From: Patescibacteria group bacterium
GTDB taxonomy: Bacteria > Patescibacteriota > WWE3 > UBA101185 > UBA10185
Length of the DNA: 34,983 nucleotides
Reading direction: 5' to 3'
Assembly: GCA_026004595.1 (NCBI GenBank)
Contig: BPJL01000003.1
Span: 1 to 34,983 of the forward strand
Shown: positions 7,427-15,341 of the stretch, piece by piece
How positions within the stretch are numbered: position 1 is the first letter of the stretch
How the letters are laid out: every line of letters begins with the position of its first letter
The notes under the pieces: generated by a model
Told to the model about the DNA's origin: nothing
The model's database searches: none
Seen by the model: only the letters and a program-made list of their open reading frames with translations
Made by a program: the position numbers and the translations under genes

Positions 7427-8899
7427 TCAATCCACGATTGGACACTCAAAAACCGTCCCTCCTGTAACCACCCTTTTATACACATACATATCACGAATAT
7501 CATTGACCAATTGGAAATTAGCTTGATTTTCCTTTACGTAAGCATAGAGTACATTATTTGGGAATTTGCGCAATTCATCTTTATCAAAGGCGATATAATC
7601 AAACGAATCAAACTCTGGACACATTATTTCGTAATCCTTTCTATATATGAACATATCCTTATTCGGTACCATGTCTCTGTACCACTTCATACTTCTCACA
7701 GATCCAAAAACATACATCCTTTTATAATTCGTAAAATCTGCAGTTTCAGATCTAAAGTATTTATATAATCCAAAATATTTGGTGGGCTGGAGTTTAACTA
7801 AATAAGATGCTTGTTTAAATACAAGCACAAACAAAATTGTCACTAAGGCCCCTTTTAGTAATTTATAGTGGTTAAAATGGCGTAATGTGTGTGCTATACC
7901 TGCAACCACTAGAGGCAAAGATACAATCTCTATGGATGATATATATCTAGCATTCTTGACACCGGAAATTTGGAAAAAACACACAGTAATAACAAACATG
8001 GTTAGCCAGTAAAAACTGTAAAAATTCTTTCTTAACATTGCAATAAATATAAGACATGGATACAAGACTATTCTTAACAAACCATTGCTAATATAATATT
8101 GATAGATATATGTCCACCAAGTTGATTTCTCATAAACGACTCCACGCACAACATGTACCTTACCCTCAGAGCTTTTATTAATATAGACATCTTTAACTGC
8201 CTTCGCTGTCTGCTCCAATGCTAGAATGACACCCGTTTTAATTAGCATGTGAGCATAAATTAAAAGCAACAACGTAGTTGAGGATACAATCATCGCCAGG
8301 TAGTTTTTAGATAATAACCTCTTATCGAATTTCAAGAAAAAAAGTTTGTATATAAAACCGCACAGAGCAAAGGCCACTAATATTATTGAAGATAGCTTTA
8401 CTGATAGCGATAATCCTAAAAAGACACCAGAGAATACATAAAATTTCCAATGATTTTTTTCAAATGTTTCATAATAAAAATATAAAAATAATAACCAAAA
8501 TAAATGCATTGGAGATTCCAACATTACCATCCTTGTAGAATCGAAAATCACTTTGCTAGTAGAAAACAAAATTGCTGCCAAAAGCCCGAACTTTCTATTA
8601 AACTCACGAGATACAATCATATAAAGAACATACGCTGTTATTACGCCCACCAATCCAAACGGGAGTCTAAGAAGAAATACATTATCTTTGAAAAGTAAAA
8701 AAAGCGCACCAGCAATATATTTTGTCAGTGGTGGCACCTGTAAAGCTTCCTCAAAAATACCCTCAATCTGTTCTGCACCTTTCTGCACATACAATATCTC
8801 ATCAGTAAAAAAATAGTGATAATCTAGTTTGTATAAAAAAATGAGGGTTATTAAGCCAAATATTAGGCATTCCATATAATAAGACTTAATTGTCTTCAT
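7427..8899 (-). CDS. GT39/ArnT-like membrane glycosyltransferase
   Basis: A 490-residue protein with about 11-12 hydrophobic helices. The first extracytoplasmic loop contains the acidic pair in YFFTDEILYVQKG (residues about 31-40), the position of the catalytic Asp/Glu in protein-mannosyltransferase and ArnT families. RMVMLESPMHLF (about 120-132) matches the conserved helix after it. The C-terminal 100 residues form a soluble domain. Such enzymes move a sugar from a polyprenyl-phosphate donor to protein or lipid outside the membrane. The acceptor cannot be told. TAATAT lies six bases before the ATG on this strand. It is convergent with the membrane protein at 5883. Confidence 0.78.
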   Translation of the reverse strand: MKTIKSYYMECLIFGLITLIFLYKLDYHYFFTDEILYVQKGAEQIEGIFEEALQVPPLTKYIAGALFLLFKDNVFLLRLPFGLVGVITAYVLYMIVSREFNRKFGLLAAILFSTSKVIFDSTRMVMLESPMHLFWLLFLYFYYETFEKNHWKFYVFSGVFLGLSLSVKLSSIILVAFALCGFIYKLFFLKFDKRLLSKNYLAMIVSSTTLLLLIYAHMLIKTGVILALEQTAKAVKDVYINKSSEGKVHVVRGVVYEKSTWWTYIYQYYISNGLLRIVLYPCLIFIAMLRKNFYSFYWLTMFVITVCFFQISGVKNARYISSIEIVSLPLVVAGIAHTLRHFNHYKLLKGALVTILFVLVFKQASYLVKLQPTKYFGLYKYFRSETADFTNYKRMYVFGSVRSMKWYRDMVPNKDMFIYRKDYEIMCPEFDSFDYIAFDKDELRKFPNNVLYAYVKENQANFQLVNDIRDMYVYKRVVTGGTVFECPIVD

Positions 8900-8905
8900 A
8901 GAAAT

Positions 8906-8911
8906 ATATTA
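8906..8911 (-). promoter_or_regulatory. -10 hexamer TAATAT, leaderless geometry
   Basis: On the minus strand TAATAT ends six bases before the ATG at 8899. Confidence 0.45.
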
Positions 8912-8967
8912 GGGTATAAAGCGCTACAAGTCTAAAACATATATCGAGATCTACACAACAACCAGCC

Positions 8968-9573
8968 TCACTCACTAATTAAACTCAAAACATAGGGGAC
9001 AATTTCTTCGTTTAAAATGTTATCATTACGCACTAAAAACCTCTTGCTTTGCGGGTTTTTATTAATTATGTCCTCTATACAAGCTGCTTTATCCAACTCC
9101 CCCAAAGCAAAATTCAGTCTAGATTCAATGCTTCTTACCTTAGCCTCACGAACATCGTCGGAATCATCTTCGGAAATATCCCTCTCAACCATGCGCTTAA
9201 ATAAGAGATCAAAATCCTCTTTCGGTGTGTGCAGATATATCACAATTGCCTCAGGAAGTTTCTCCAATAGAAACCTTAAATGGGTAGGCGTAATATTAAA
9301 ACAAATTGACCTTCCTGCTCTTTTTTGTTCTTCAATATCGCTGCTTCTGTAACCGTACCTATTGCCCTGAAACTCAAACCAATATAAAAAATCGCTCAAA
9401 CCTTTATCAAACTCTTCTTTTGACAGATAAATACGATCAGTTGTTACACTTTCGCTCAACCGTCTTTCTCTGTCTGTGTAAACTTTAAGCGGATATACTC
9501 CGTGCTTACTCAATTCATTAACCAAGTGCGTTTTTCCAACCCCCGACGGTCCCGTGATTATAAATATCTTCAT
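8968..9573 (-). CDS. guanylate kinase-like P-loop protein
   Basis: A 201-residue protein opening with a Walker A motif, GPSGVGKTHL (residues 8-17). YTDRERR (about 32-38) corresponds to the Thr-Thr-Arg phosphate-binding region of guanylate kinases, and FLYWFEFQGNRYGY (about 62-75) to the GMP-binding segment with its Tyr residues. IVIYLHTPKE lies at the usual strand-4 position. It is close to the family length. Divergence from canonical GMP kinase (for example the altered TTR motif and the acidic insertion SEDDSDD) leaves open a kinase of another nucleotide or a regulatory NTPase, so I give no gene symbol. Start ATG 9573 has a CATAAT hexamer eight bases upstream. It is divergent from the next gene. 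Confidence 0.7.
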   Translation of the reverse strand: MKIFIITGPSGVGKTHLVNELSKHGVYPLKVYTDRERRLSESVTTDRIYLSKEEFDKGLSDFLYWFEFQGNRYGYRSSDIEEQKRAGRSICFNITPTHLRFLLEKLPEAIVIYLHTPKEDFDLLFKRMVERDISEDDSDDVREAKVRSIESRLNFALGELDKAACIEDIINKNPQSKRFLVRNDNILNEEIVPYVLSLISE

Positions 9574-9619
9574 ACCCGATGATTATGTGTCTTTTAGATC
9601 TTTTTGTAAATCAATGAGT

Positions 9620-9625
9620 TATACT
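9620..9625 (+). promoter_or_regulatory. -10 hexamer TATACT, decides start at 9632
   Basis: TATACT ends six bases before the ATG at 9632. It excludes the upstream in-frame start at 9554, which would lie in front of the promoter. Confidence 0.55.
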
Positions 9626-9631
9626 ATTTAC

Positions 9632-10138
9632 ATGCCAAAAAGAGTCTTCATTGGTATTCGCCCGGATAACGAGACGATAAAAAATATCAAGACGTTTCAG
9701 GAAGAATTTTCACATCTTCCCATACACTGGGCTAGAGAAGAAAATATCCATATTACTCTTGTCCCTCCTTGGAGACCCAAAAATTTTGAGGAAGATCTAT
9801 CAATATTCCAAGATTTTAGCCCAATTTACAACAGCGAACCTCTAACATTCACCAAAATTCAGATTTTCAAGACAAAATCAATATTATGGGCAACCGGGCA
9901 GGCTCCGGAAAGCCTTATTAATCTAATAAACCGCTTAACTTCGTCTTTTAATTTACCACCTCAGAAAAGGAAATATATTATGCACATTACACTTGCCAAA
10001 CATGTAGACCCCGCCATTTACATTCCCAAAATTCAAATTTTATGGGAGTTTGTACCCGAATCTTTAATACTTTTTGAGTCTATTCAGAGAAAAACTGGAA
10101 CTATTTACAACAAAATTTCTGAAATACCCCTAGCGTGA
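9632..10138 (+). CDS. thpR: 2H phosphoesterase, RNA 2',3'-cyclic phosphodiesterase / 2'-5' RNA ligase-like
   Basis: From the ATG at 9632 the protein is 168 residues. It carries the two HxTx motifs that define the 2H superfamily: HITL near residue 40 ([10 protein letters not shown]) and HITL near residue 129 (MHITLAKH). The opening [11 protein letters not shown] resembles the strand that starts ThpR/LigT proteins. Family enzymes open 2',3'-cyclic phosphates or join 2'-5' RNA ends in vitro, and the cellular role is uncertain. The frame is open to 9554, but a TATACT six bases before 9632 and the family's usual N terminus favour the shorter form. The next gene starts 13 bases after its stop yet has its own -10-like hexamer. 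Confidence 0.82.
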   Translation: MPKRVFIGIRPDNETIKNIKTFQEEFSHLPIHWAREENIHITLVPPWRPKNFEEDLSIFQDFSPIYNSEPLTFTKIQIFKTKSILWATGQAPESLINLINRLTSSFNLPPQKRKYIMHITLAKHVDPAIYIPKIQILWEFVPESLILFESIQRKTGTIYNKISEIPLA

Positions 10139-10144
10139 TATCAT
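10139..10144 (+). promoter_or_regulatory. -10 hexamer TATCAT, near-leaderless geometry
   Basis: TATCAT begins right at the stop codon of the preceding gene and ends seven bases before the ATG at 10152. There is no Shine-Dalgarno sequence. Confidence 0.4.
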
Positions 10145-10151
10145 AAAATTT

Positions 10152-11093
10152 ATGAAAACAATATTGGTCACTGGAGGAGCAGGATTTCTGGGAAGCCATC
10201 TTTGCGACTACCTCATTAACAAAAATGAAAAAGTAATTTGTGTTGATAATCTTTTCACGGGGAGCAAGAAAAACATAGAGCAACTGCTGGATAATCCGAA
10301 CTTCAAATTTATAAACCACGATATTATAGATCCTTTGTATATTGAAGACGCAACCATCGAACAGATTTACAATCTAGCTTGCCCGGCCTCTCCAATTCAC
10401 TACCAACTAAACCCCGTGCGCACAGTCAAAGCAAACACTATCGGTATAATAAACATGTTAGGTTTAGCAAAAAAGCACAAGGCACGAATATTGCAAGCAT
10501 CCACTTCTGAAGTCTACGGGGACCCGCTTGAGCATCCTCAAAAAGAGACATATAGGGGAAACGTAAATCCGATAGGGCCGCGCGCTTGCTATGACGAAGG
10601 TAAAAGAGTAGCAGAAACCCTCTTTTTTGATTACCACAGACAGCATAATCTTGAAATCAGAGTCATGCGCATTTTTAACACATACGGACCGAGAATGGCT
10701 CAAAACGACGGCAGAGTTGTATCAAACTTTATTTTAAACGCCCTAAGAAACAGCCCCATAAAAATTTACGGCGATGGAAAACAAACAAGATCTTTTTGTT
10801 ATGTGTCCGACCTGATTGAAGGAATGTACCGTTTGATGAATAAAGAAGATTTCATGGGCCCGATCAACATCGGAAATCCAGGTGAATTTACAATGCTCGA
10901 GCTGGCAAACAAAGTTTTAGAACTAACTGGATCAAAGTCTTGTATAGAATTTGAACCTCTACCTCAAGACGACCCCATGAAAAGACAACCCGATATTTCC
11001 TTAGCGAAGGAAAAGTTAGGATGGGAGCCGAAAGTGCCGCTGGAAGAGGGTTTGAAATATACAATTGAACATTTTAAATCAACCCTAAACTAA
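10152..11093 (+). CDS. UDP-glucuronate decarboxylase (UDP-xylose synthase)-type SDR enzyme
   Basis: A 313-residue extended short-chain dehydrogenase/reductase. [10 protein letters not shown] (residues 8-17) is the NAD-binding glycine motif, CVDNLFTG the end of strand 2, STSEVYGD the catalytic Ser/Thr region, and CYDEGKR the Tyr-x-x-x-Lys pair. The YDEGK form and [10 protein letters not shown] strongly resemble UDP-glucuronate decarboxylases (UXS), which convert UDP-glucuronate to UDP-xylose with bound NAD+. The length matches soluble UXS. It would feed sugar nucleotides to surface glycan assembly, in keeping with the glycosyltransferases nearby. dTDP-glucose 4,6-dehydratases and GDP-sugar epimerases are relatives, but the YDEGK signature argues against them. 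Confidence 0.88.
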   Translation: MKTILVTGGAGFLGSHLCDYLINKNEKVICVDNLFTGSKKNIEQLLDNPNFKFINHDIIDPLYIEDATIEQIYNLACPASPIHYQLNPVRTVKANTIGIINMLGLAKKHKARILQASTSEVYGDPLEHPQKETYRGNVNPIGPRACYDEGKRVAETLFFDYHRQHNLEIRVMRIFNTYGPRMAQNDGRVVSNFILNALRNSPIKIYGDGKQTRSFCYVSDLIEGMYRLMNKEDFMGPINIGNPGEFTMLELANKVLELTGSKSCIEFEPLPQDDPMKRQPDISLAKEKLGWEPKVPLEEGLKYTIEHFKSTLN

Positions 11094-11141
11094 AAATTTC
11101 CTACTAAAAATAGAGAAAACCTTTGCGCACATCACAAACTT

Positions 11142-11161
11142 TATGCTATCCTTTTTAAGGA
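11142..11161 (+). promoter_or_regulatory. promoter-like TATGCT and ribosome binding site AAGGA
   Basis: TATGCT (11142-11147) precedes an AAGGA (11157-11161) placed seven bases before the ATG at 11169. This gene therefore uses a short leader with a Shine-Dalgarno site, unlike most unit-leading genes here. Confidence 0.4.
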
Positions 11162-11168
11162 TAAAAAT

Positions 11169-11969
11169 ATGGGGACATACTCAAATTTTTTTAGAAAAGA
11201 AGGCAAGGTACTCCGCCCTTTCAACATTCCTACTGTTGATGCTAACTTGTCCCGCCTTTATGAAACAAAACCTGAATCTATCAGCTCTCTATTTGATAAC
11301 AGTTTGGAGCAGACTGAAAAACCTTTAACAAACTTTTTTACCAAAAGATTAACAAACAAACTAAACTTAGTTGCTTCATTGATTTCATTCCAAAAATACG
11401 CCGCGATGGGGTTCGCAACTGCACTAATTATTATCTCAAGTCTTACCGTTTACGCATCTGTATTTCCAAGGAAGTTTTCCTTACAGGACTCTAATAAATA
11501 CAACATTTTTTCATCAAAACCCCTAACGTACAAATACGCTGTATCTCAAGTTAATACTAAGGATTCACGAGCCGAAAAACTTGACGGTGTGTTTAACATT
11601 TATAAGTGTCCGCTAGAGGGACTTGGCGTTAAGTTTGTGGAAGAAGCTGACAAATATGGCATACCCTGGTGGCTTGCCGCAGCAGTAGCGTTTAAAGAAT
11701 CAAGCTGCGGAAAAAACACCCCTACTATAGACGGAGTTGAATCATACAATGCCTGGGGGTGGGGAGTATATGGAGACTACACACACACCTTTGACAACTT
11801 TGCGCGAGGTATTGAAACAGTATCTAAGTACTTTGCGGACAGGTTTTTTTCTCAAGGCATAACCGACCCCTGCGAAATAATGAAAACCTATACACCGCCT
11901 TCAGATGGATCTTGGTGCCGAGACGTAATTCACTTTTCAGAGCTTTTTGAGCAATTTGAGACGAGATAA
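11169..11969 (+). CDS. membrane-anchored lysozyme-like (muramidase/glucosaminidase-type) protein
   Basis: A 266-residue protein. A cytoplasmic or leader part of about 75 residues is followed by one hydrophobic helix (about 78-98), which makes the rest extracytoplasmic. The C-terminal domain (about 150-262) has a lysozyme-like layout: KFVEEADKYGIPWWLAAAVA, then FKESSCGK with the probable catalytic Glu, an aromatic WGWGVYGD segment and a final helical region (FARGIETVSKYFADRF). It is closely related to the next protein, and the two form a tandem pair. The likely role is cleavage of peptidoglycan glycan strands in wall growth or division, or attack on a neighbour's wall. The long N-terminal region before the helix is unusual. 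Confidence 0.72.
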   Translation: MGTYSNFFRKEGKVLRPFNIPTVDANLSRLYETKPESISSLFDNSLEQTEKPLTNFFTKRLTNKLNLVASLISFQKYAAMGFATALIIISSLTVYASVFPRKFSLQDSNKYNIFSSKPLTYKYAVSQVNTKDSRAEKLDGVFNIYKCPLEGLGVKFVEEADKYGIPWWLAAAVAFKESSCGKNTPTIDGVESYNAWGWGVYGDYTHTFDNFARGIETVSKYFADRFFSQGITDPCEIMKTYTPPSDGSWCRDVIHFSELFEQFETR

Positions 11970-11990
11970 CCCCATTTCCAACCTATAGTG

Positions 11991-12018
11991 TTGACGCCAC
12001 TGCAATATGTGGTAAAAT
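11991..12018 (+). promoter_or_regulatory. promoter TTGACG-16-TAAAAT
   Basis: TTGACG (11991-11996) and TAAAAT (12013-12018) are 16 bases apart. Transcription would start about four bases before the ATG at 12029. This is one of the few promoters in the window with a convincing -35. Confidence 0.6.
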
Positions 12019-12028
12019 TATATCTTGT

Positions 12029-12601
12029 ATGCGGAGAAAACCTCGGTTTAGGCCGAAGGTCATAGTCTTTTCCGCGCTAGTCTATGCTATTGCGGTACTA
12101 GGGGAAATGATCTCCGCCAGGGCTGATAACAACAGTAGGGTGTTGGCTGCCTCTGAACCCACTGAAACAGCTTTGGTTAAGGTAACTATCGAATACAAAG
12201 AAGTTAATAGGGAAGGGGTCTTGAAGGCCTTTTTTGAAGACCTGAAATCTCCTCTTGGCCCGCATGCTAAGAAATTTATCGAAGTTGCCGACAAATACGG
12301 GTTAGATTATCGTCTATTGCCGGCGATATCCTGCATGGAGTCGACCTGCGGTAAACGTATAATTCCCGAGTCATATAACCCCTTCGGGTGGGGTATTTAC
12401 GGAAACACTGTTACTAGGTTTGGGTCTTTTGATGAAGCCATAGAAACAGTAGGAAAAGGATTGGCTGAAAACTACGCTTCCAGGGGGCTTGACACCCCAA
12501 GGGAAATCGCGCCAATCTATACTCCCCCCAACCATGTTAACTGGTTAAATGGCGTTAGCTACTTCTTTAGCAAGATGGAAACGCTGGAAGGACAGATATA
12601 A
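12029..12601 (+). CDS. secreted lysozyme-like protein, tandem paralog
   Basis: A 190-residue protein with a basic N terminus and hydrophobic segment (residues about 10-27) that could be a signal peptide or anchor. The lysozyme-like domain (about 80-185) matches that of the preceding gene: KKFIEVADKYGLDYRLLPAI, then CMESTCGK with the probable catalytic Glu, SYNPFGWGIYGN, and the helical EAIETVGKGLAENYASRG. The paralog has KESSCGK and YNAWGWGVYGD at the same places. Both proteins keep a conserved YTPP near the end. It lacks the long N-terminal extension of the first copy. Probable function is peptidoglycan hydrolysis. A strong terminator follows, so the unit ends here. Confidence 0.72.
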   Translation: MRRKPRFRPKVIVFSALVYAIAVLGEMISARADNNSRVLAASEPTETALVKVTIEYKEVNREGVLKAFFEDLKSPLGPHAKKFIEVADKYGLDYRLLPAISCMESTCGKRIIPESYNPFGWGIYGNTVTRFGSFDEAIETVGKGLAENYASRGLDTPREIAPIYTPPNHVNWLNGVSYFFSKMETLEGQI

Positions 12602-12618
12602 TCGAATATTAGTGAAGG

Positions 12619-12645
12619 AGGGCGGCTTGTGCCGCCCTTCTTTTT
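12619..12645 (+). terminator. intrinsic terminator
   Basis: AGGGCGGC (12619-12626), loop TTGT and GCCGCCCT (12631-12638) form an eight-base-pair GC-rich stem. It is followed by TC and a run of five T. Confidence 0.85.
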
Positions 12646-12672
12646 GGCCTCTTTTTCGGATGGGGCAGTTGG

Positions 12673-12678
12673 TATAAT
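12673..12678 (+). promoter_or_regulatory. -10 hexamer TATAAT for tRNA-Leu
   Basis: A perfect TATAAT, 12 bases before the tRNA 5' end. No clear -35. Confidence 0.55.
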
Positions 12679-12690
12679 AATAATTGCTGC

Positions 12691-12774
12691 GGGCGAGTGG
12701 CGGAACGGTATACGCGCACGGCTTAGGACCGTGTTCCGAAAGGATTGGAGGTTCGAGTCCTCTCTCGCCCACCA
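12691..12774 (+). tRNA. tRNA-Leu (anticodon UAG), CCA encoded
   Basis: The acceptor stem pairs GGGCGAG (12691-12697) with CTCGCCC (12764-12770), then A and CCA. The anticodon arm is CACGG-CTTAGGA-CCGTG, giving UAG. A long variable arm (TTCCGAAAGGA) and T-loop GGTTCGAGTCC mark a class II leucine tRNA. Confidence 0.95.
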
Positions 12775-13249
12775 TACTGTACAGATCATAACAACAAGAC
12801 TACCTATGTATGCCGAAGGAAATATAGAAACTCCCCCCCCCACCTTTTCTTACACTCTACAATCCAATGTTTTAATAACTATTTTTCATATGAAACAAGC
12901 AGACCATAGATAACTGTTGTTTAGAGAATAGAAAATACAAGGATTCAAATGTTAAAGTTGTGGCAATAAAAGCACAAAAGTGAAATAATGGCGAAGATAT
13001 TTAGATGTCAGAAACAGAGCTATTTTTAAAATACCGAAAAGCCAGCACGAATCGGAGATAACTTAACACTTTATTCAGCAGATGTGGAAAGATTACAAAA
13101 ATAAATACGAGTAAACCAAGAAACAATTGAAACACCGAGACGTTTAAAACTTACAATACTCTCTAACAAACAGAATAAACTCTACAAAAGCCGCAAACAT
13201 CTTTTATAAAAGCATGCTATTTTTACACAGAATAAGCTTGGATGTTAAA
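12775..13249. other. 475-base stretch without a recognisable gene
   Basis: AT-rich, A-rich on the plus strand, with stops in every frame. It contains a run of nine C at 12833-12841, unusual for this sequence and a likely indel-prone site. I see no RNA gene. The last bases carry the promoter-like TATTTT (13218-13223) and a GGA for the gene at 13250. Confidence 0.5.
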
Positions 13250-13594
13250 ATGGCTAAAATGATAGTGATTTTTAATTCGAAAGCAACCCCAGAACAAATT
13301 GCAGAAGTGACAAAAATATATGAGGGATATACCAAAATAGTGGTCGATATAAACAGAAAGATTCTATCGGCCGGCGGCGAGTATCATATTGATTGCGAAC
13401 AGGTGTTGCTAGCGAGCGGGAGTATTCAAAGTGATTTATGGGGTGGGGGATACCGTTTTAGAACAAGAGAGGTTGATTTCATGGCACTTACAAATTATAA
13501 ACCTAGCATTGATCATTTCTCATACGAGATAACCTTCCCTGAAATAAGGAAACAAGTTGAAGAAATTATTAAAATGGTATTTGACTATGAATAG
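13250..13594 (+). CDS. DUF5674-type protein of unknown function
   Basis: From the ATG at 13250 the protein is 114 residues (MAKMIVIFNSK onward). The blocks KIVVDINRKILSAGGEYHID, a glycine-rich DLWGGGY and a closing ITFPEIRKQVEEIIKMVF match my recollection of the DUF5674 family, common in Patescibacteria and of unknown function. The frame is open to an ATG at 13214, but that start has no ribosome binding site. TTGGA (13239-13243) sits about seven bases before 13250. A second internal ATG follows at 13259. The stop overlaps the start of the next gene by eight bases, implying translational coupling. Confidence 0.75.
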   Translation: MAKMIVIFNSKATPEQIAEVTKIYEGYTKIVVDINRKILSAGGEYHIDCEQVLLASGSIQSDLWGGGYRFRTREVDFMALTNYKPSIDHFSYEITFPEIRKQVEEIIKMVFDYE

Positions 13595-13859
13595 AAATAA
13601 ACTAAATATTAAAATGGATTTGCTTAGAGCGGCAAAAAGTGCTTTGGAAATTGATAAAGAGTTTGACCAGGAAACTTCCGAAACATTTTTAAATAAGGCA
13701 AAGGAAGAGTTTGCGCAAATAGAAGACCTAGATAAAAAACTACTGTCAGAAATAAATATTTACCAAAGTCAAATAGAGAAAATAAAGTCGGATCCCTTAG
13801 AAAGAATAAGGTGGGGTGAGAAGATACTAACTATCGCTTCAAGATTAAGTTTAAACTAA
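13587..13859 (+). CDS. small helical protein coupled to the DUF5674 gene
   Basis: Ninety residues from the ATG at 13587, which overlaps the end of the preceding gene (ATGAATAG). Another ATG at 13614 would give an 81-residue form. The sequence is charged and predicted helical throughout (DLLRAAKSALEIDKEFDQET, later LLSEINIYQSQIEKIKS) with heptad-like hydrophobic spacing, so probably a coiled coil. There is no membrane segment or enzymatic motif. The tight overlap suggests it works with, or is regulated with, the DUF5674 protein. I do not recognise it. Confidence 0.6.
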   Translation: MNRNKLNIKMDLLRAAKSALEIDKEFDQETSETFLNKAKEEFAQIEDLDKKLLSEINIYQSQIEKIKSDPLERIRWGEKILTIASRLSLN

Positions 13860-13925
13860 AAAACAACAGCTAGCCCATCTCTATAAATAGTCCGCTCCCC
13901 ACTTATAATCTCCGAATAGAAATAA

Positions 13926-13931
13926 TAAAAT
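13926..13931 (+). promoter_or_regulatory. -10 hexamer TAAAAT, leaderless geometry
   Basis: TAAAAT ends six bases before the ATG at 13938. A second hexamer, TATAAT, lies at 13904-13909. Confidence 0.5.
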
Positions 13932-13937
13932 GTTGCT

Positions 13938-14489
13938 ATGGACTTGTTGGAAGCCGAAAAAATATACATAGCCAACTCGGAAGCCGCACGCAACATGGAA
14001 CCTAGCGTAGAATGGAAAGAACCAGGCTTCAATCTTGAGAAAACACTAAATGATACGAGGGGGCCAATAATAGAAATTGCCGGGCCTACACCATTTTATA
14101 AACAACTGCAAAATCTAGATGCTATAAAAAAACCCATTTTTGTTTCAAATCTTACGCCAGGCGATCCTCTTTATAATCCTTTCACAGGAGAATACTTAGG
14201 GGTGCATGGAACGGTGGACTTCCAAGCAGATGCGAGAAAACTGCCCGTTGAAAACAAGTCAGTGGGTGCAATACTCGCTTCATGTCTACCAGCAAACATT
14301 GTCGTTGACACAGTAAATGAAATCGATCGGGTTGTGGAAGACAGCGGTTTGGTCATATGGCAGGGAGTAAAATACGACACGGCTGCTGATATCCAACACA
14401 GAGGATTCGCAGTAAAACATTATCAAGAATTCAGAACCTCGCAAGGTACTATAAATAATTATGTGTTTAAACGAGAGATGAAAGGCTGA
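13938..14489 (+). CDS. class I methyltransferase-like protein, degenerate
   Basis: A 183-residue protein with the order of a Rossmann-type SAM methyltransferase. GPIIEIAGPTPFY (about 40-52) sits where motif I would be. DFQADARKLPVENKSVGAIL (about 92-111) resembles the acidic motif II/III region with the common A-x-x-LP-x-x-x-x-S pattern. VNEIDRVVEDSGLVIWQG (about 124-141) resembles the later strand. The glycine-rich SAM loop is poor (AGPTP instead of GxGxG), so it may bind another ligand or be inactive. It is preceded by a leaderless-type promoter. The substrate is unknown. The assignment rests on pattern reading only. Confidence 0.5.
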   Translation: MDLLEAEKIYIANSEAARNMEPSVEWKEPGFNLEKTLNDTRGPIIEIAGPTPFYKQLQNLDAIKKPIFVSNLTPGDPLYNPFTGEYLGVHGTVDFQADARKLPVENKSVGAILASCLPANIVVDTVNEIDRVVEDSGLVIWQGVKYDTAADIQHRGFAVKHYQEFRTSQGTINNYVFKREMKG

Positions 14490-14698
14490 TTTATATGAGA
14501 TTAATGCCCAACTTCCGCCTACCTTTAGCGACACCGATAATTTCCCGATTGAAAATAACCCAATTTCATTTTTTCACCGTAAGTATAATGTTAATTACTT
14601 TGGGTGATGCTCTCATCGCCTACACAGCTCCTATTTGTCTTGAAAACAATTTTCATAGTACCTTTTTGAAGGAGCTCACCAACGCCCTTTATTAACAT

Positions 14699-15310
14699 AT
14701 GTCCTACACAATACCAAAAGTGATAGTTTTTGATGTCGGGGGAGTCCTGCTTAATTGGAGGACAGGCTTAAACGCTATATCACTTTTGCTTAACTCTCCG
14801 CCGGAAGATGTGTACATGTACCTGATAGATCATCTCCGCGACCTTGAACTTGGCCATATAGATGGAGAAACATTTTGGAAACATGTAGCCGAAGACTATA
14901 AATATAAGTATTCACCAAAAAACCTCGCTGAATGCTGGATAACAGAAAGGGGGCGGTTGAGCGAAAGTTGGAAATTATTAAAAGACCTTTCGTCCCTCTA
15001 CAGACTGGCTGTGTGCACAAATCTTTGGTCAGGAATGTTTGATGTCATTAGAAAAGGCAATCCCGATGTAGACCTATTTGAAACTGTGGTAGACTCCTCG
15101 CAGGTAGGAGTAGTCAAGCCCGACCCCAAAATGTATAAAATTGTTGAGGAACGCACCGGATCATCCGGAAAAGAACTTTTTCTTATAGATGATTCCAAAG
15201 AAAACTGCGATGGGGCAGAGAAGTGCGGGTGGCAATCCTACAAATTTATGCTGGGCGAAGACTCCGGCAAAGCAAGCTGTGATGAGATAAGAAAAATTTT
15301 GTTGAGCTAA
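14699..15310 (+). CDS. HAD-family (YihX-like) phosphatase
   Basis: A 203-residue HAD hydrolase of subfamily IA. Motif I is VFDVGGVLLNW with nucleophile Asp12. The second acidic position of DxD is Gly, as in the YihX group (FDLGNV), so this is not a loss. A helical cap follows (about 20-90). Motif II is VCTN (Thr), motif III is VVKPDPKMY (Lys), and motif IV is LFLIDDSKENCDGA. Relatives dephosphorylate sugar phosphates or other small metabolites. The substrate cannot be told here. The start at ATG 14699 has no clear ribosome binding site. It lies 31 bases before tig. Confidence 0.83.
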   Translation: MSYTIPKVIVFDVGGVLLNWRTGLNAISLLLNSPPEDVYMYLIDHLRDLELGHIDGETFWKHVAEDYKYKYSPKNLAECWITERGRLSESWKLLKDLSSLYRLAVCTNLWSGMFDVIRKGNPDVDLFETVVDSSQVGVVKPDPKMYKIVEERTGSSGKELFLIDDSKENCDGAEKCGWQSYKFMLGEDSGKASCDEIRKILLS

Positions 15311-15341
15311 ACTGCCCCCATTGTGCTAATATTAGCAAGTT

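Noticed and set aside
7355-7768. 137-residue plus-strand frame at the 3' end of the GT39-like gene
   Set aside because: Antisense to conserved coding sequence, with Ile/His-rich shadow composition and no initiation signals.
14495-14695. 66-residue plus-strand frame between the methyltransferase-like and HAD genes
   Set aside because: No ribosome binding site or -10 at the proper distance, no recognisable motif, mixed composition. A small membrane peptide cannot be excluded, but the support is too weak.
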